DNA of 64,000 nt from Pseudomonas entomophila (lineage in GTDB: Bacteria; Pseudomonadota; Gammaproteobacteria; Pseudomonadales; Pseudomonadaceae): positions 124,001 through 188,000 of the forward strand of contig NZ_JARGCS010000044.1 in NCBI RefSeq assembly GCF_029193575.1, given 5' to 3'. A program made the position numbers and the translations under genes. Under the pieces are notes generated by a model. It saw only the letters and a program-made list of their open reading frames with translations. It had not been told where the DNA came from and ran no database searches. Positions 40,325 to 49,172 of this stretch are shown here, in pieces. How positions within the stretch are numbered: position 1 is the stretch's first letter; every line of letters begins with the position of its first letter.

Positions 40325-41281
40325 ATGTTCGACCTGCCCGCCCTGCGCGAAGCCGCTGCTTTCGTCCACCAGCATGTTCCCGCCACCCCGCAGCGCGTCT
40401 GGCCGTTGCTGGCCGAACGGGCGGGCTGCCAGTTGTGGGTCAAGCACGAGAACCATGCGCCTACCGGCGCCTTCAAGGTACGCGGCGGGCTGGTCTATGT
40501 GCGCTCGCTGCTGGCAGGCGGTCAGCCGCCGCGCGGGCTGGTCACCGCCACCCGTGGCAACCACGGCCAGAGCATGGCCCTGGCCGCGCGCCAGGCCGGA
40601 CTGCCGCTGGTGATCGTGGTGCCCGAGGGCAACTCGCGAGAGAAGAATGCCGCCATGCGCGCCTTGGGTGCGGAACTGGTGGAGCATGGCGTGGACTTCG
40701 ATGTGGCCCGGGAGGAGGCCGCGCGGCTTGCCGAGGAGCGCGGCTACCTGATGGTGCCGTCGTTCCACCCGGAGCTGGTGCGCGGCGTGGCCACTTACGC
40801 GCTGGAGCTGTTCGAGGCGGTGGCCGACCTCGATTGCGTCTACGTGCCGATCGGCATGGGCTCGGGTATCTGTGGGCTGATCCAGGCGCGCAACCTGCTG
40901 GGGTTGTCGACCGAGATCGTCGGCGTGGTGTCGAGCGCGGCCGATGCCTACGCCCAGAGCTTCGAGCGTGGGCGCATCGTCACCACCGCCACGGCCGACA
41001 CCTTCGCCGATGGCATGGCCTGCCGAGTGCCGCACCCTGATGCCTTCGCCCTGGTGCGCGAGCATGCGGCGCGGATCGTGCGGGTCAGTGACGAGGAGAT
41101 CGCCGAGGCCATGCGGCTGTACCACGAAACCACCCATAACACCGCTGAAGGGGCGGGCGCGGCGGCGCTGGCGGCCTTGCTACAGGAGCGTGCGCGCCAG
41201 GCTGGCAGACGGGTGGCGGTGGTGCTCAGTGGGGCGAATGTGGATCGCGAGCGGTATGCGCGGGTGTTGAAGGGGGAGTGA
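40325..41281 (+). CDS. Threonine/serine dehydratase family enzyme
   Basis: PLP enzyme of 318 residues, the short catabolic form without an ACT regulatory domain. The PLP lysine is Lys51 in PTGAFKVRGG, and TRGNHGQSMA, PEGNSREKNAAMR and PIGMGSGICG (phosphate loop) complete the site. It should deaminate threonine or serine to the keto acid, although related enzymes act on other hydroxy-amino acids. The ATG at 40325 is favoured because the family starts close to LPALREA. Control by the divergent MocR regulator is inferred. Confidence 0.88.
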   Translation: MFDLPALREAAAFVHQHVPATPQRVWPLLAERAGCQLWVKHENHAPTGAFKVRGGLVYVRSLLAGGQPPRGLVTATRGNHGQSMALAARQAGLPLVIVVPEGNSREKNAAMRALGAELVEHGVDFDVAREEAARLAEERGYLMVPSFHPELVRGVATYALELFEAVADLDCVYVPIGMGSGICGLIQARNLLGLSTEIVGVVSSAADAYAQSFERGRIVTTATADTFADGMACRVPHPDAFALVREHAARIVRVSDEEIAEAMRLYHETTHNTAEGAGAAALAALLQERARQAGRRVAVVLSGANVDRERYARVLKGE

Positions 41282-41435
41282 TTTTCAGGGGCAGGCTGTC
41301 TGCGCTCGAATCGCGAAGTGTGCGCTTGAGCCTTCTGGTGCCGCAGAAAGCGAGCGCAGGAAAACCTCATGTCATGCACCTCTGAGCCGCCCTCAATCCC
41401 CTCGACAAACCGCCAAAGAAAATATCCCCCACCCC

Positions 41436-41462
41436 TGTCGATTTCCCCAATCCCCCATCGAC
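41436..41462 (+). promoter_or_regulatory. Putative ECF42-dependent promoter
   Basis: TGTCGA (41436-41441) and CGAC (41459-41462) are separated by 17 bases. This equals the promoter pattern reported for ECF42 sigma factors, TGTCGA in the -35 and CG(A/T)C in the -10 region. It lies 63 bp before the first gene of the operon that encodes the sigma factor, so the unit is probably autoregulated. Confidence 0.7.
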
Positions 41463-41524
41463 CATGAGTGAAGGCGCCGGATGCACCGGCGCCACCCGCG
41501 CCTGAGCGATTGGAGGAACACCCT

Positions 41525-41950
41525 ATGAGCACTGCCGCCGAAACCGAGATCCAACAACTGATCGAGCGCTGGGTTCACGCTGTGCGCGAACGTGACCTGG
41601 AGGGCATCGCCGCCCCCTACGCCGATGACATCGTCGCCTTCGACGCCATCCAGTCCCTGCAATTCAAGGGCAAGGCCCCCTACCTCGAGCACTGGAAAAT
41701 GTGCATGGGCTTGTGCACCGGCCCGATGGTCTTCGAAGTGGCGCAACTGACTGTGCATGCCGATGGCGACCTGGCCCTGGCCCACTGGTTGAACCGCTGC
41801 GGCCCGTCGGACGATGAGAGCCAGTGCGGCTTCATGCGTGCCACCGTGGGCTATCGTCGTCGCGGTGGGCAATGGCAGGTGATCCACGAGCACTGGTCGG
41901 CGCCGTTCGACATGCAAACCCAGAAGGCGCTGTTCGACCTCAAGCCCTGA
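41525..41950 (+). CDS. SnoaL/NTF2-like protein in the ECF42 operon
   Basis: A 141-residue protein with an NTF2-like (SnoaL/SgcJ type) cone fold. Typical parts are IQQLIERWVHAVRERDLEGIAAPYADDIV and the final WQVIHEHWSAPFD. Members bind or convert small molecules; no catalytic set can be assigned. It has a GGAGG ribosome binding site and is the first gene after the ECF42-type promoter, 47 bp before the DGPF gene, so it is likely a target of the sigma factor. Confidence 0.87.
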   Translation: MSTAAETEIQQLIERWVHAVRERDLEGIAAPYADDIVAFDAIQSLQFKGKAPYLEHWKMCMGLCTGPMVFEVAQLTVHADGDLALAHWLNRCGPSDDESQCGFMRATVGYRRRGGQWQVIHEHWSAPFDMQTQKALFDLKP

Positions 41951-41997
41951 GCCGCCGCCCGTCGGCAAACATCGCTTCCCCCGCGCTGGAGACGACC

Positions 41998-42342
41998 ATG
42001 AAATACCTGTGCCTGGTCTATTGTGAAGAAGGGCTGCTGCACAGCCTGCCCGACAGCCCCGAAGACGCCGAATGCATGGCCTACGCCGAATCCATCCAGG
42101 GCTCCGGGCGCATGCTCGCCGCCGAGGCGCTCAAGCCGGTGCAGACCGCCACCACGGTGCGCGTGCGTGGCGGGCAGATGAGCCTGACCGATGGCCCGTT
42201 CGCCGAGACCAAGGAGCAGTTGGCCGGCTTCTACCTGGTCGATGCCCGCGACCTCAACGAGGCGTTGAACATCGCCCGGGGCATCCCGGCGGCGCGGGTC
42301 GGCAGCGTGGAAGTGCGGCCCGTGCGCGACCTGCAACCCTGA
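41998..42342 (+). CDS. DGPF (YCII-related) protein
   Basis: A 114-residue YCII-fold protein with the diagnostic segment LTDGPFAETKEQLAGFYLVDA (in part), which contains the DGPF motif. Genes of this type are constant companions of ECF42 sigma factors, and are regarded as their main targets. Biochemical function unknown; the fold suggests small-molecule binding or a peroxidase-like role. It lies 83 bp before the sigma gene. Confidence 0.92.
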   Translation: MKYLCLVYCEEGLLHSLPDSPEDAECMAYAESIQGSGRMLAAEALKPVQTATTVRVRGGQMSLTDGPFAETKEQLAGFYLVDARDLNEALNIARGIPAARVGSVEVRPVRDLQP

Positions 42343-42360
42343 TACGCGGAGACCTCGACC

Positions 42361-42426
42361 ATGCCCCTTGCGTTACCTGCAACGCTCGTTACGGTGAACG
42401 CCGCGAACCAGGGGCTGCCGCGCTGA
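42361..42426 (+). CDS. Short upstream reading frame coupled to the sigma gene
   Basis: A 21-codon frame (MPLALPATLVTVNAANQGLPR) begins shortly after a GGAGA site and ends with TGA overlapping the sigma ATG as TGATG. This arrangement allows translational coupling. The sigma gene itself has no other clear ribosome binding site, which supports use of this frame. It is too short to judge by composition. Confidence 0.45.
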   Translation: MPLALPATLVTVNAANQGLPR

Positions 42427-43664
42427 TGGCCGACGCCGCCCAGGTGCGCGCGCAGGTCGAGGCGGTCTACCGTCGCGACTCGCGGCGCATCCTGGCGACG
42501 TTGATCCGCCTGCTGGGTGATTTCGACCTGGCCGAGGAGGCCCTGCACGATGCCTTCTTCATCGCCGTCGAGCGCTGGCAGCGCGATGGCATTCCCGACA
42601 ACCCCCGAGCCTGGCTGGTGTCCACCGGGCGCTTCAAGGCCATCGATGCCTTGCGGCGGCGGGCGCGTTTCGACCGTTCCCAGGCGGACCTGATCATGCT
42701 GCTCGACGGCCAGGGCCACGACCCCAGCGAAGACGAGCTGCTGGCCGATGATCGACTGCGCTTGATCTTCACTTGCTGCCACCCGGCCCTGGCCGCCGAC
42801 GCCCAGGTGCCGTTGACGCTGCGTGAAGTCTGCGACCTGACCACAGAGCAGATCGCCCGCGCCTTTCTCCAGCAACCCTCAACCATCGCCCAGCGCATCG
42901 TGCGGGCCAAGGCGAAGATCCGCGATGCCCGCATTCCCTACCAGGTGCCGGCGTTGGGTGAGCTGCCTGAGCGCCTGGAAAGCGTGCTGCGGGTGATTTA
43001 CCTGGTGTTCAACGAAGGGTATTCGGCGTCAGCTGGGGAGACCCTGGTGCAAGGCGAGCTGTGTGACGAGGCGATCCGCCTGGGGCGTTTGCTGGCGCAA
43101 CTGTTGCCCGACCCCGAGGTGCTCGGCTTGCTGGCGTTGATGCTGTTGCAGGCGTCGCGGCAACGGGCGCGCACCGACGCGCAGGGCGAACTGGTGCTGC
43201 TCGACCAGCAGGACCGTAGCCTGTGGGACCGGACGCAGATAGACGAAGGCTGCCAACTGGTGCGCCAGGCGTTGGGCGGGCCGGGGTTCGGTATCTACGG
43301 CTTGCAGGCCGCGATCGCTGCGGTGCATGCCGAGGCGCCGAGCGCCGAGGCGACGGACTGGGGGGAGATCGTCGGGTTGTACGAGGTGTTGCAACGGCAC
43401 TGGCCGTCACCGGTGGTGGAGCTGAACCGTGCGGCGGCGTTGGCACGGCGCGATGGGCCGGGCGCGGGGTTGGCGGTGATCGAGGCGATCCTGGCGCGGG
43501 GCGAGCTGCGCGACTACCACCTGGCCCATGCCGCGCGTGCCGAACTGCATCGTCAACTGGGCAATACGCGGCAGGCGCGGGAGGCCTGGCAGCAGGCCCT
43601 GGCCCTGACCCGGCAGGGGCCGGAGCGGCGGCATATCGAGCGTTGCCTGCGTGAGTTGGGGTGA
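42426..43664 (+). CDS. ECF42-type RNA polymerase sigma factor with C-terminal TPR extension
   Basis: A 412-residue extracytoplasmic-function sigma factor, about twice the usual ECF length. Region 2 covers residues 10-75 (DFDLAEEALHDAFFIAVERW, PRAWLVSTGRFKAIDALRRRARF) and region 4 residues 110-165 (LTLREVCDLTTEQIARAFLQQPSTIAQRIVRAK). The C-terminal 230 residues form the helical, TPR-like extension (LPERLESVLRVIYLVFNEGYSAS is its mark) that replaces an anti-sigma factor in this group. No anti-sigma gene is nearby. The P. putida KT2440 homologue has, as I recall, been studied as ECF-10 and linked to stress resistance and biofilm formation. Confidence 0.93.
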   Translation: MADAAQVRAQVEAVYRRDSRRILATLIRLLGDFDLAEEALHDAFFIAVERWQRDGIPDNPRAWLVSTGRFKAIDALRRRARFDRSQADLIMLLDGQGHDPSEDELLADDRLRLIFTCCHPALAADAQVPLTLREVCDLTTEQIARAFLQQPSTIAQRIVRAKAKIRDARIPYQVPALGELPERLESVLRVIYLVFNEGYSASAGETLVQGELCDEAIRLGRLLAQLLPDPEVLGLLALMLLQASRQRARTDAQGELVLLDQQDRSLWDRTQIDEGCQLVRQALGGPGFGIYGLQAAIAAVHAEAPSAEATDWGEIVGLYEVLQRHWPSPVVELNRAAALARRDGPGAGLAVIEAILARGELRDYHLAHAARAELHRQLGNTRQAREAWQQALALTRQGPERRHIERCLRELG

Positions 43665-43670
43665 GTTCAC

Positions 43671-43771
43671 TGGCCCTATCGCGGGTCGAGCCCGCACCTA
43701 CAGGTACCCCGCCGCCCCTGAAGGCTACGGTGTACTTGTAGGTGCGGGCTCTTCCCGCGATAGGGACCTGA
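43671..43771. repeat. Inverted pair of REP elements
   Basis: GCCCTATCGCGGGTCGAGCC at the left and GGGCTCTTCCCGCGATAGGG at the right, with matching GCACCTACAGG/TGTAGGTGC inner parts. This is a sub-type in which the core differs from the common GGCAAGCC form. Confidence 0.78.
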
Positions 43772-43786
43772 CACCCCCCGCAAACC

Positions 43787-44257
43787 TCAGCTAGCGACGA
43801 AATCAGGCGGCGACACCAGCTCGACCGTCTGCTGCTTGCGTGGCGCCAGAATCTCCGCTTCACCCTCGACCACCAGCTCATCGTTCTGGTTGTAGACATT
43901 GGTGGCGATGCGCACCTTGAACTTGGGCAGTTTCTCGAGGATTTCCAGGCGCACGGTCAGGGTGTCGCCGATCTTCACCGGCTTCTGGAAGCTCATCTTC
44001 TGTCCCAGGTAGATAGTGCCGGGCCCAGGCAGGGTGCAGGCCACTGCGGCGCTGATCAGCGCACCGCTGAACATGCCGTGGGCGATGCGCTCGCGGAACA
44101 TGCTCTTGGCGGCGAACTCGGCGTCCAGGTGCACCGGGTTGTGGTCCCCGGACATGGCGGCGAACAGCTGGATGTCACGCTCTTCGACGGACTTCTCGTA
44201 GCTGGCTTTTTGGCCGACCTCAAGGGCTTCGTAGGGGGTATTGGTGACCTGGGTCAT
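43787..44257 (-). CDS. phaJ1: (R)-specific enoyl-CoA hydratase (MaoC family)
   Basis: A 156-residue single hot-dog enzyme that hydrates trans-2-enoyl-CoA to (R)-3-hydroxyacyl-CoA, feeding polyhydroxyalkanoate synthesis from beta-oxidation. Catalytic Asp38 and His43 are in SGDHNPVHLD. Length and sequence closely follow P. aeruginosa PhaJ1, and the gene order phaJ1, lipase, fadD2, fadD1 is the same as there. Good AAGGAA ribosome binding site. Confidence 0.9.
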   Translation of the reverse strand: MTQVTNTPYEALEVGQKASYEKSVEERDIQLFAAMSGDHNPVHLDAEFAAKSMFRERIAHGMFSGALISAAVACTLPGPGTIYLGQKMSFQKPVKIGDTLTVRLEILEKLPKFKVRIATNVYNQNDELVVEGEAEILAPRKQQTVELVSPPDFVAS

Positions 44258-44290
44258 CGGGGCTTCCTTAACAGGCGGGCGAGGGCCGCG

Positions 44291-45235
44291 TCATTCGCTG
44301 CGGGCGGGGCGACCAAGGGCCAGCGCCTGCTCCAGCCAGTCGATGATGTCGGCGGTGACCTCGTCGCGGTTGGTTTCGTTGAGCACTTCGTGCCGGGCAT
44401 CAGGATACACGCGCAACTGCACATGGCGGTTGCCGGTCGCGCGCAGGGCGTCGGCCAGGTGGGTGAGACGCTTGCCGGCACTCACCGGATCACATTCGCC
44501 GCCGATCACCAGCATTGGCAGGTTCGGGTCGATCTGCGCCAGGTGTTTTGGTTGGCTGATCTGCGCCAGGCCCTGCAGCAGGTCGAGCCACAGCTGGTTG
44601 CTGCAACGAAAGCCGCACAGCGGGTCGTTGACGTACAGGTCCACCTCGGCAGGATCGCGGCTGAGCCAATCGAAGGCCGTGCGGTTGGGCTTGAAGGCCT
44701 TGTTGAACGAGCCGAACGACAGCCACTCGATCAGCGCGCTCTTGCCCAGGGCACCCTGGCGCCAGGCTTCCAGGCGGGCGATCAGCCGCGCCGCGCGATA
44801 CAGCGCCGCTGGCTGGAAGTTCGAGCCGCTGAGGATTGCCCCGTGCAGGCTGCCACTGTGGTGCAGCAGGTATGCCTGGGCGATGTAGCTGCCCATGCTG
44901 TGCCCGAACAGGAACAGCGGTGTGCCGGGGAACTGCTGGCCAATGTGCTGGCCGATCAGGCCCAGGTCGTTGACCACGGCATTCCAGCCATGTTCGCGGG
45001 CGAACAGGCCGAGGCTGCCCAACTCGGCGGTGTGCCCATGACCGCGCAGGTCCGGGGCGAACAAGGCGAAGCCAGCGTCGTTCAGCGCATGCCCCAGGCG
45101 CCCGTAGCGCCCGGCGTGCTCGGCCATGCCATGGGCCAGCAAGACCACGGCCTTGACTGGTTTTTCCGGCAGCCATTGGTGGACATACAGGCTGCAATGC
45201 TCGCTGGCGGGCAGCCAGAAGGCGTCGTGGGGCAT
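44291..45235 (-). CDS. Lysophospholipase / monoacylglycerol lipase-type hydrolase
   Basis: A 314-residue alpha/beta hydrolase of the serine aminopeptidase S33 type. The nucleophile is Ser113 (GHSMG), the acid lies in GGECDPVS and the histidine in DARHEVLNE. The sequence HGMAEHAGRYGRLG near residue 35 is the usual oxyanion region of monoacylglycerol lipases. It would release fatty acids for the acyl-CoA ligases encoded divergently. Start at 45235 after an AAGGAT site. It shares orientation with phaJ1, 33 bp apart. Confidence 0.88.
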   Translation of the reverse strand: MPHDAFWLPASEHCSLYVHQWLPEKPVKAVVLLAHGMAEHAGRYGRLGHALNDAGFALFAPDLRGHGHTAELGSLGLFAREHGWNAVVNDLGLIGQHIGQQFPGTPLFLFGHSMGSYIAQAYLLHHSGSLHGAILSGSNFQPAALYRAARLIARLEAWRQGALGKSALIEWLSFGSFNKAFKPNRTAFDWLSRDPAEVDLYVNDPLCGFRCSNQLWLDLLQGLAQISQPKHLAQIDPNLPMLVIGGECDPVSAGKRLTHLADALRATGNRHVQLRVYPDARHEVLNETNRDEVTADIIDWLEQALALGRPARSE

Positions 45236-45470
45236 GGCGGATCCTTTGCGCACGGGGGTGAGCACAGTGTATGCACAATGACCGCGATTGCAGGAAGTGA
45301 ACAAATAAGATTCACAATGTTAATGGCAGGCCTTGGCGTATTTGCCACCTCTGACTTAACTGCTAACGTCGGCTGAACGTCTTTTTGCCAGCAGGCAAAC
45401 GGATCAAGGACAAGGACAGCGCCCCCGCCAGGGGGATTCACAGCAGGTCCAGGCAGAGGAACAACAATAA

Positions 45471-47159
45471 ATGCAAGCCGAATTCTGGAATGACAAGCGC
45501 CCGGCGGGCGTGCCTTCCAACATTGACATCAATACTTACAAATCTGTCGTCGAGGTGTTCGAGCGCTCCTGCAAGCGCTTCGCTGACCGCCCGGCCTTCA
45601 GCAACCTTGGGGTCACGCTCAGTTATGCCGACCTGGAGCGTCACTCAGCGGCGTTCGCCGCCTGGCTGCAGCAGCACACGGACCTGGTGCCTGGCGACCG
45701 CATCGCCGTGCAGATGCCCAACGTGTTGCAGTACCCCATCGCCGTGTTCGGCGCGCTGCGTGCCGGCCTGATCGTGGTCAATACCAACCCGTTGTACACC
45801 GAGCGCGAGATGCGTCACCAGTTCAAGGACTCCGGCGCCCGTGCGTTGGTCTACCTGAACATGTTCGGCCAGCGCGTGCAGCAGGTGCTGCCCGACACCG
45901 GCATCGAGTACCTGATCGAGGCGAAGATGGGCGACTTGCTGCCCACCGCCAAGGGTTGGTTGATCAACACCGTGGTCGACAAGCTGAAGAAGATGGTCCC
46001 GGCCTACCAGTTGCCCCAGGCCGTGTCGTTCAAGCAGGTGCTGCGCCAGGGGCGTGAGCTCACCCACAAGCCGGTGCAGCAGTCGCTGGACGACATCGCC
46101 GTGCTGCAATACACCGGCGGCACCACTGGCCTGGCCAAGGGCGCCATGCTCACCCACGGCAACCTGGTGGCGAACATGCTGCAGGTGCTGGCCTGCTTCG
46201 CCCAGCATGGGCCGGACGGCCAGCCGCTGATCCGCGAAGGGCAGGAGGTGATGATCGCGCCGCTGCCGCTGTACCACATCTACGCCTTCACCGCGAACTG
46301 CATGTGCATGATGGTCACCGGCAACCACAACGTGCTGATCACCAACCCACGCGACATTCCCGGCTTCATCAAGGAACTGGGCAAGTGGCGCTTCTCGGCG
46401 CTGCTGGGGCTCAACACGCTGTTCGTGGCGCTGATGGACCACCCGGGCTTCAAGGCCCTGGACTTTTCCGCGCTGAAGGTCACCAACTCGGGCGGCACCG
46501 CGCTGGTCAAGGCCACCGCCGAGCGTTGGGAGAGCCTTACAGGCTGTCGCATCGTCGAGGGCTATGGCCTGACCGAGACCTCGCCGGTGGCCAGCACCAA
46601 CCCCTATGGCCAACTGGCGCGCCTGGGCACCGTGGGCATACCGGTGGCCGGTACCGCCTTCAAGGTGATCGACGACGATGGCAACGAATTGCCGTTGGGC
46701 GAGCGGGGCGAGTTGTGCATCAAGGGCCCGCAGGTGATGAAGGGCTACTGGCAGCAGCCGGAAGCCACCGCCCAGGCGCTGGATGCCGAGGGCTGGTTCA
46801 AGACCGGCGATATTGCGGTGATCGACCCGGACGGCTTCACCCGTATCGTCGATCGCAAGAAGGACATGATCATCGTCTCGGGCTTCAACGTGTACCCCAA
46901 CGAGATCGAGGATGTCGTCATGAGCCACCCGCAGGTGGCCAACTGCGCCGCCATCGGCGTGCCCGACGAGCGTTCGGGCGAGGCGGTCAAGCTGTTCGTG
47001 GTGCCGCGCGAGCAGGGGCTGAGCGTCGATGAACTCAAGGCCTTCTGCAAGGCCAACTTCACCGGCTACAAGGTGCCCAAGCACATCGTGTTGCGCGAGT
47101 CGCTGCCGATGACGCCAGTGGGCAAGATCCTGCGCCGCGAATTGCGCGATATCGCCTAA
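45471..47159 (+). CDS. fadD2: Long-chain fatty acid-CoA ligase FadD2
   Basis: ATP-dependent acyl-CoA synthetase of 562 residues that activates imported fatty acids at the inner membrane. The AMP-binding motif YTGGTTGLAKGAM, the YGLTETSPV signature, GWFKTGDI and the C-terminal lysine region PVGKILRREL are all intact. GAGGAA ribosome binding site. The short divergent region upstream (45236-45470) contains GTGAA and TTCAC arms (45297-45315), with no clear PsrA site. In P. aeruginosa the same gene order holds and the first ligase is FadD2. Confidence 0.94.
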   Translation: MQAEFWNDKRPAGVPSNIDINTYKSVVEVFERSCKRFADRPAFSNLGVTLSYADLERHSAAFAAWLQQHTDLVPGDRIAVQMPNVLQYPIAVFGALRAGLIVVNTNPLYTEREMRHQFKDSGARALVYLNMFGQRVQQVLPDTGIEYLIEAKMGDLLPTAKGWLINTVVDKLKKMVPAYQLPQAVSFKQVLRQGRELTHKPVQQSLDDIAVLQYTGGTTGLAKGAMLTHGNLVANMLQVLACFAQHGPDGQPLIREGQEVMIAPLPLYHIYAFTANCMCMMVTGNHNVLITNPRDIPGFIKELGKWRFSALLGLNTLFVALMDHPGFKALDFSALKVTNSGGTALVKATAERWESLTGCRIVEGYGLTETSPVASTNPYGQLARLGTVGIPVAGTAFKVIDDDGNELPLGERGELCIKGPQVMKGYWQQPEATAQALDAEGWFKTGDIAVIDPDGFTRIVDRKKDMIIVSGFNVYPNEIEDVVMSHPQVANCAAIGVPDERSGEAVKLFVVPREQGLSVDELKAFCKANFTGYKVPKHIVLRESLPMTPVGKILRRELRDIA

Positions 47160-47175
47160 GAAAACCCATCACCCC

Positions 47176-47206
47176 CTCGTAGGCGCGGGCTTGCCCCGCG
47201 CCTGCA
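47176..47206. repeat. Partial REP element after fadD2
   Basis: GTAGGCGCGGGCTTGCCCCGCGCC is a shortened REP hairpin, directly after the fadD2 stop codon. Confidence 0.6.
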
Positions 47207-47343
47207 AAGGCTGCTTTGCGACATTTTGGTTAAATACTCTAAAAATGACCTGTATATTTCTTTGAGTCATTTTAGTGACTGCGTAGGGCTGGTTAGGCCT
47301 CTAGGCGACCCCAGGCAAAGCTGTTACTCTCGGCGCGCTTTCA

Positions 47344-47372
47344 GATGATCCGGTTTGCAATGAACCGTCATC
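47344..47372. promoter_or_regulatory. Extended inverted repeat upstream of fadD1
   Basis: GATGA, a two-base bulge, then CGGTT (47344-47355) match AACCGTCATC (47363-47372) across a seven-base centre, giving ten paired positions. It lies in AT-rich DNA 64 bp before the fadD1 start codon. A second dyad, AGTCA/TGACT, is found at 47265-47280. These suggest a separate, regulated fadD1 promoter. Confidence 0.5.
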
Positions 47373-47435
47373 TCATATCAATAATAAACGCATCGACGCG
47401 TGAAGAATTCGCTGTTGCTAAAGGAGTGGGCTTCC

Positions 47436-49133
47436 ATGATCGAACATTTTTGGAAGGATAAATACCCAGCCGGAATTACGGCGGAAATCAATCCTGACGA
47501 ATTTCCCAACATCCAGGCGGTACTGAAGCAATCCTGCCAGCGCTTTGCCGACAAACCGGCCTTCAGCAACCTTGGCAAGACCCTCACCTACGGCGAGTTG
47601 TATGCCCTGTCGGGGGCGTTCGCCGCCTGGCTGCAACAGCATACCGACTTGAAGCCCGGTGACCGCATCGCCGTTCAACTGCCCAATGTGCTGCAATACC
47701 CCGTTGCCGTGTTCGGTGCCATGCGCGCCGGCTTGATCGTGGTCAACACCAACCCGCTTTATACCGCGCGCGAGCTGGAGCACCAGTTCAACGACTCCGG
47801 CGCCAGGGCCCTGGTCTGCCTGGCCAACATGGCCCACCTGGCCGAGAAGGTGGTGCCCAAGACCCAGGTCAAGCACGTCATCGTCACCGAAGTGGCCGAC
47901 CTGCTGCCACCGCTCAAGCGCGTGCTGGTCAACAGTGTCATCAAGTACGTGAAGAAGATGGTGCCGGCCTACAACCTGCCCAAGGCCGTGCGCTTCAACG
48001 ACACCCTGGCGCTGGGCAAGGGCCAGCCGGTCACCGAGGCCAACCCCCAGCCCAACGACGTCGCCGTGCTGCAATACACTGGCGGCACCACGGGCGTGGC
48101 CAAGGGCGCGATGCTGACCCACCGCAACCTGGTGGCCAACATGCTGCAATGCCGCGCGCTAATGGGCTCGAACCTCAAGGAAGGCTGCGAGATCCTCATC
48201 ACCCCGCTGCCGCTGTACCACATCTACGCGTTCACCTTCCATTGCATGGCGATGATGCTAATCGGCAACCACAACGTGCTGATCAGCAACCCACGCGACC
48301 TGCCGGCGATGGTCAAGGAGCTGGGCAAGTGGAAGTTCAGCGGCTTCGTCGGCTTGAACACGTTGTTCGTCGCCCTGTGCAACAACGAAACCTTCCGCGC
48401 CCTGGACTTCTCCTCGCTGAAGCTCACCCTGTCTGGCGGCATGGCCCTGCAATTGAGCGTGGCCGAGCGCTGGAAGGCGGTGACCGGCTGCGCCATCTGC
48501 GAAGGCTACGGCATGACCGAAACCAGCCCGGTGGCGGCGGTCAACCCGGCCGAGGCCAACCAGGTCGGCACCATCGGCATTCCGGTGCCTTCGACCCTGT
48601 GCAAGGTCATCGACGACAGCGGCCAGGAGCTGCCGCTGGGCGAGGTGGGCGAGCTGTGCGTCAAGGGCCCGCAGGTGATGAAGGGCTACTGGCAGCGTGA
48701 CGAGGCCACCGCCGAGATCCTCGACGCTGAAGGCTGGCTGAAGACCGGTGATATCGCGCTGATCCAGCCCGACGGCTACATGCGCATCGTCGACCGCAAG
48801 AAGGACATGATCCTGGTCTCGGGCTTCAACGTGTACCCCAACGAGCTCGAAGACGTGCTCGCCGCCCTGCCGGGCGTGCTGCAATGCGCGGCGATCGGCG
48901 TACCGGACGAGAAGTCGGGCGAGGTGATCAAGGTGTTCATCGTGGTCAAGCCGGGCGTGACCCTGACCAAGGAGCAGGTGATGGAGCACATGCGCGCCAA
49001 CGTCACCGGCTACAAGGTGCCGCGCTACATCGAGTTCCGCGACGCGCTGCCGACCACCAACGTGGGCAAGATCCTGCGCCGCGAGCTGCGTGACGAAGAG
49101 CTGAAGAAGCTGGGCCTGAAGAAGATCGCCTGA
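47436..49133 (+). CDS. fadD1: Long-chain fatty acid-CoA ligase FadD1
   Basis: Acyl-CoA synthetase of 565 residues, a close paralogue of FadD2; the two align along their length, including YTGGTTGVAKGAM, YGMTETSPV and the C-terminal NVGKILRREL. The start at 47436 (MIEHFWKDKYPAG) has an AAGGAG site nine bases upstream and mirrors the N-terminus of FadD2. The paralogues probably differ in chain-length preference. The 276-bp gap with its own dyads suggests it can be expressed apart from fadD2. Confidence 0.94.
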   Translation: MIEHFWKDKYPAGITAEINPDEFPNIQAVLKQSCQRFADKPAFSNLGKTLTYGELYALSGAFAAWLQQHTDLKPGDRIAVQLPNVLQYPVAVFGAMRAGLIVVNTNPLYTARELEHQFNDSGARALVCLANMAHLAEKVVPKTQVKHVIVTEVADLLPPLKRVLVNSVIKYVKKMVPAYNLPKAVRFNDTLALGKGQPVTEANPQPNDVAVLQYTGGTTGVAKGAMLTHRNLVANMLQCRALMGSNLKEGCEILITPLPLYHIYAFTFHCMAMMLIGNHNVLISNPRDLPAMVKELGKWKFSGFVGLNTLFVALCNNETFRALDFSSLKLTLSGGMALQLSVAERWKAVTGCAICEGYGMTETSPVAAVNPAEANQVGTIGIPVPSTLCKVIDDSGQELPLGEVGELCVKGPQVMKGYWQRDEATAEILDAEGWLKTGDIALIQPDGYMRIVDRKKDMILVSGFNVYPNELEDVLAALPGVLQCAAIGVPDEKSGEVIKVFIVVKPGVTLTKEQVMEHMRANVTGYKVPRYIEFRDALPTTNVGKILRRELRDEELKKLGLKKIA

Positions 49134-49138
49134 TCAAG

Positions 49139-49166
49139 CGCCTCGCCCCCTGTAGGGGGCGAGGCG
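49139..49166. terminator. Bidirectional hairpin between fadD1 and the puuB-like gene
   Basis: CGCCTCGCCCCC (49139-49150) and GGGGGCGAGGCG (49155-49166) form a perfect 12-bp stem with loop TGTA, placed between convergent stop codons. Confidence 0.85.
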
Positions 49167-49172
49167 TATCGG

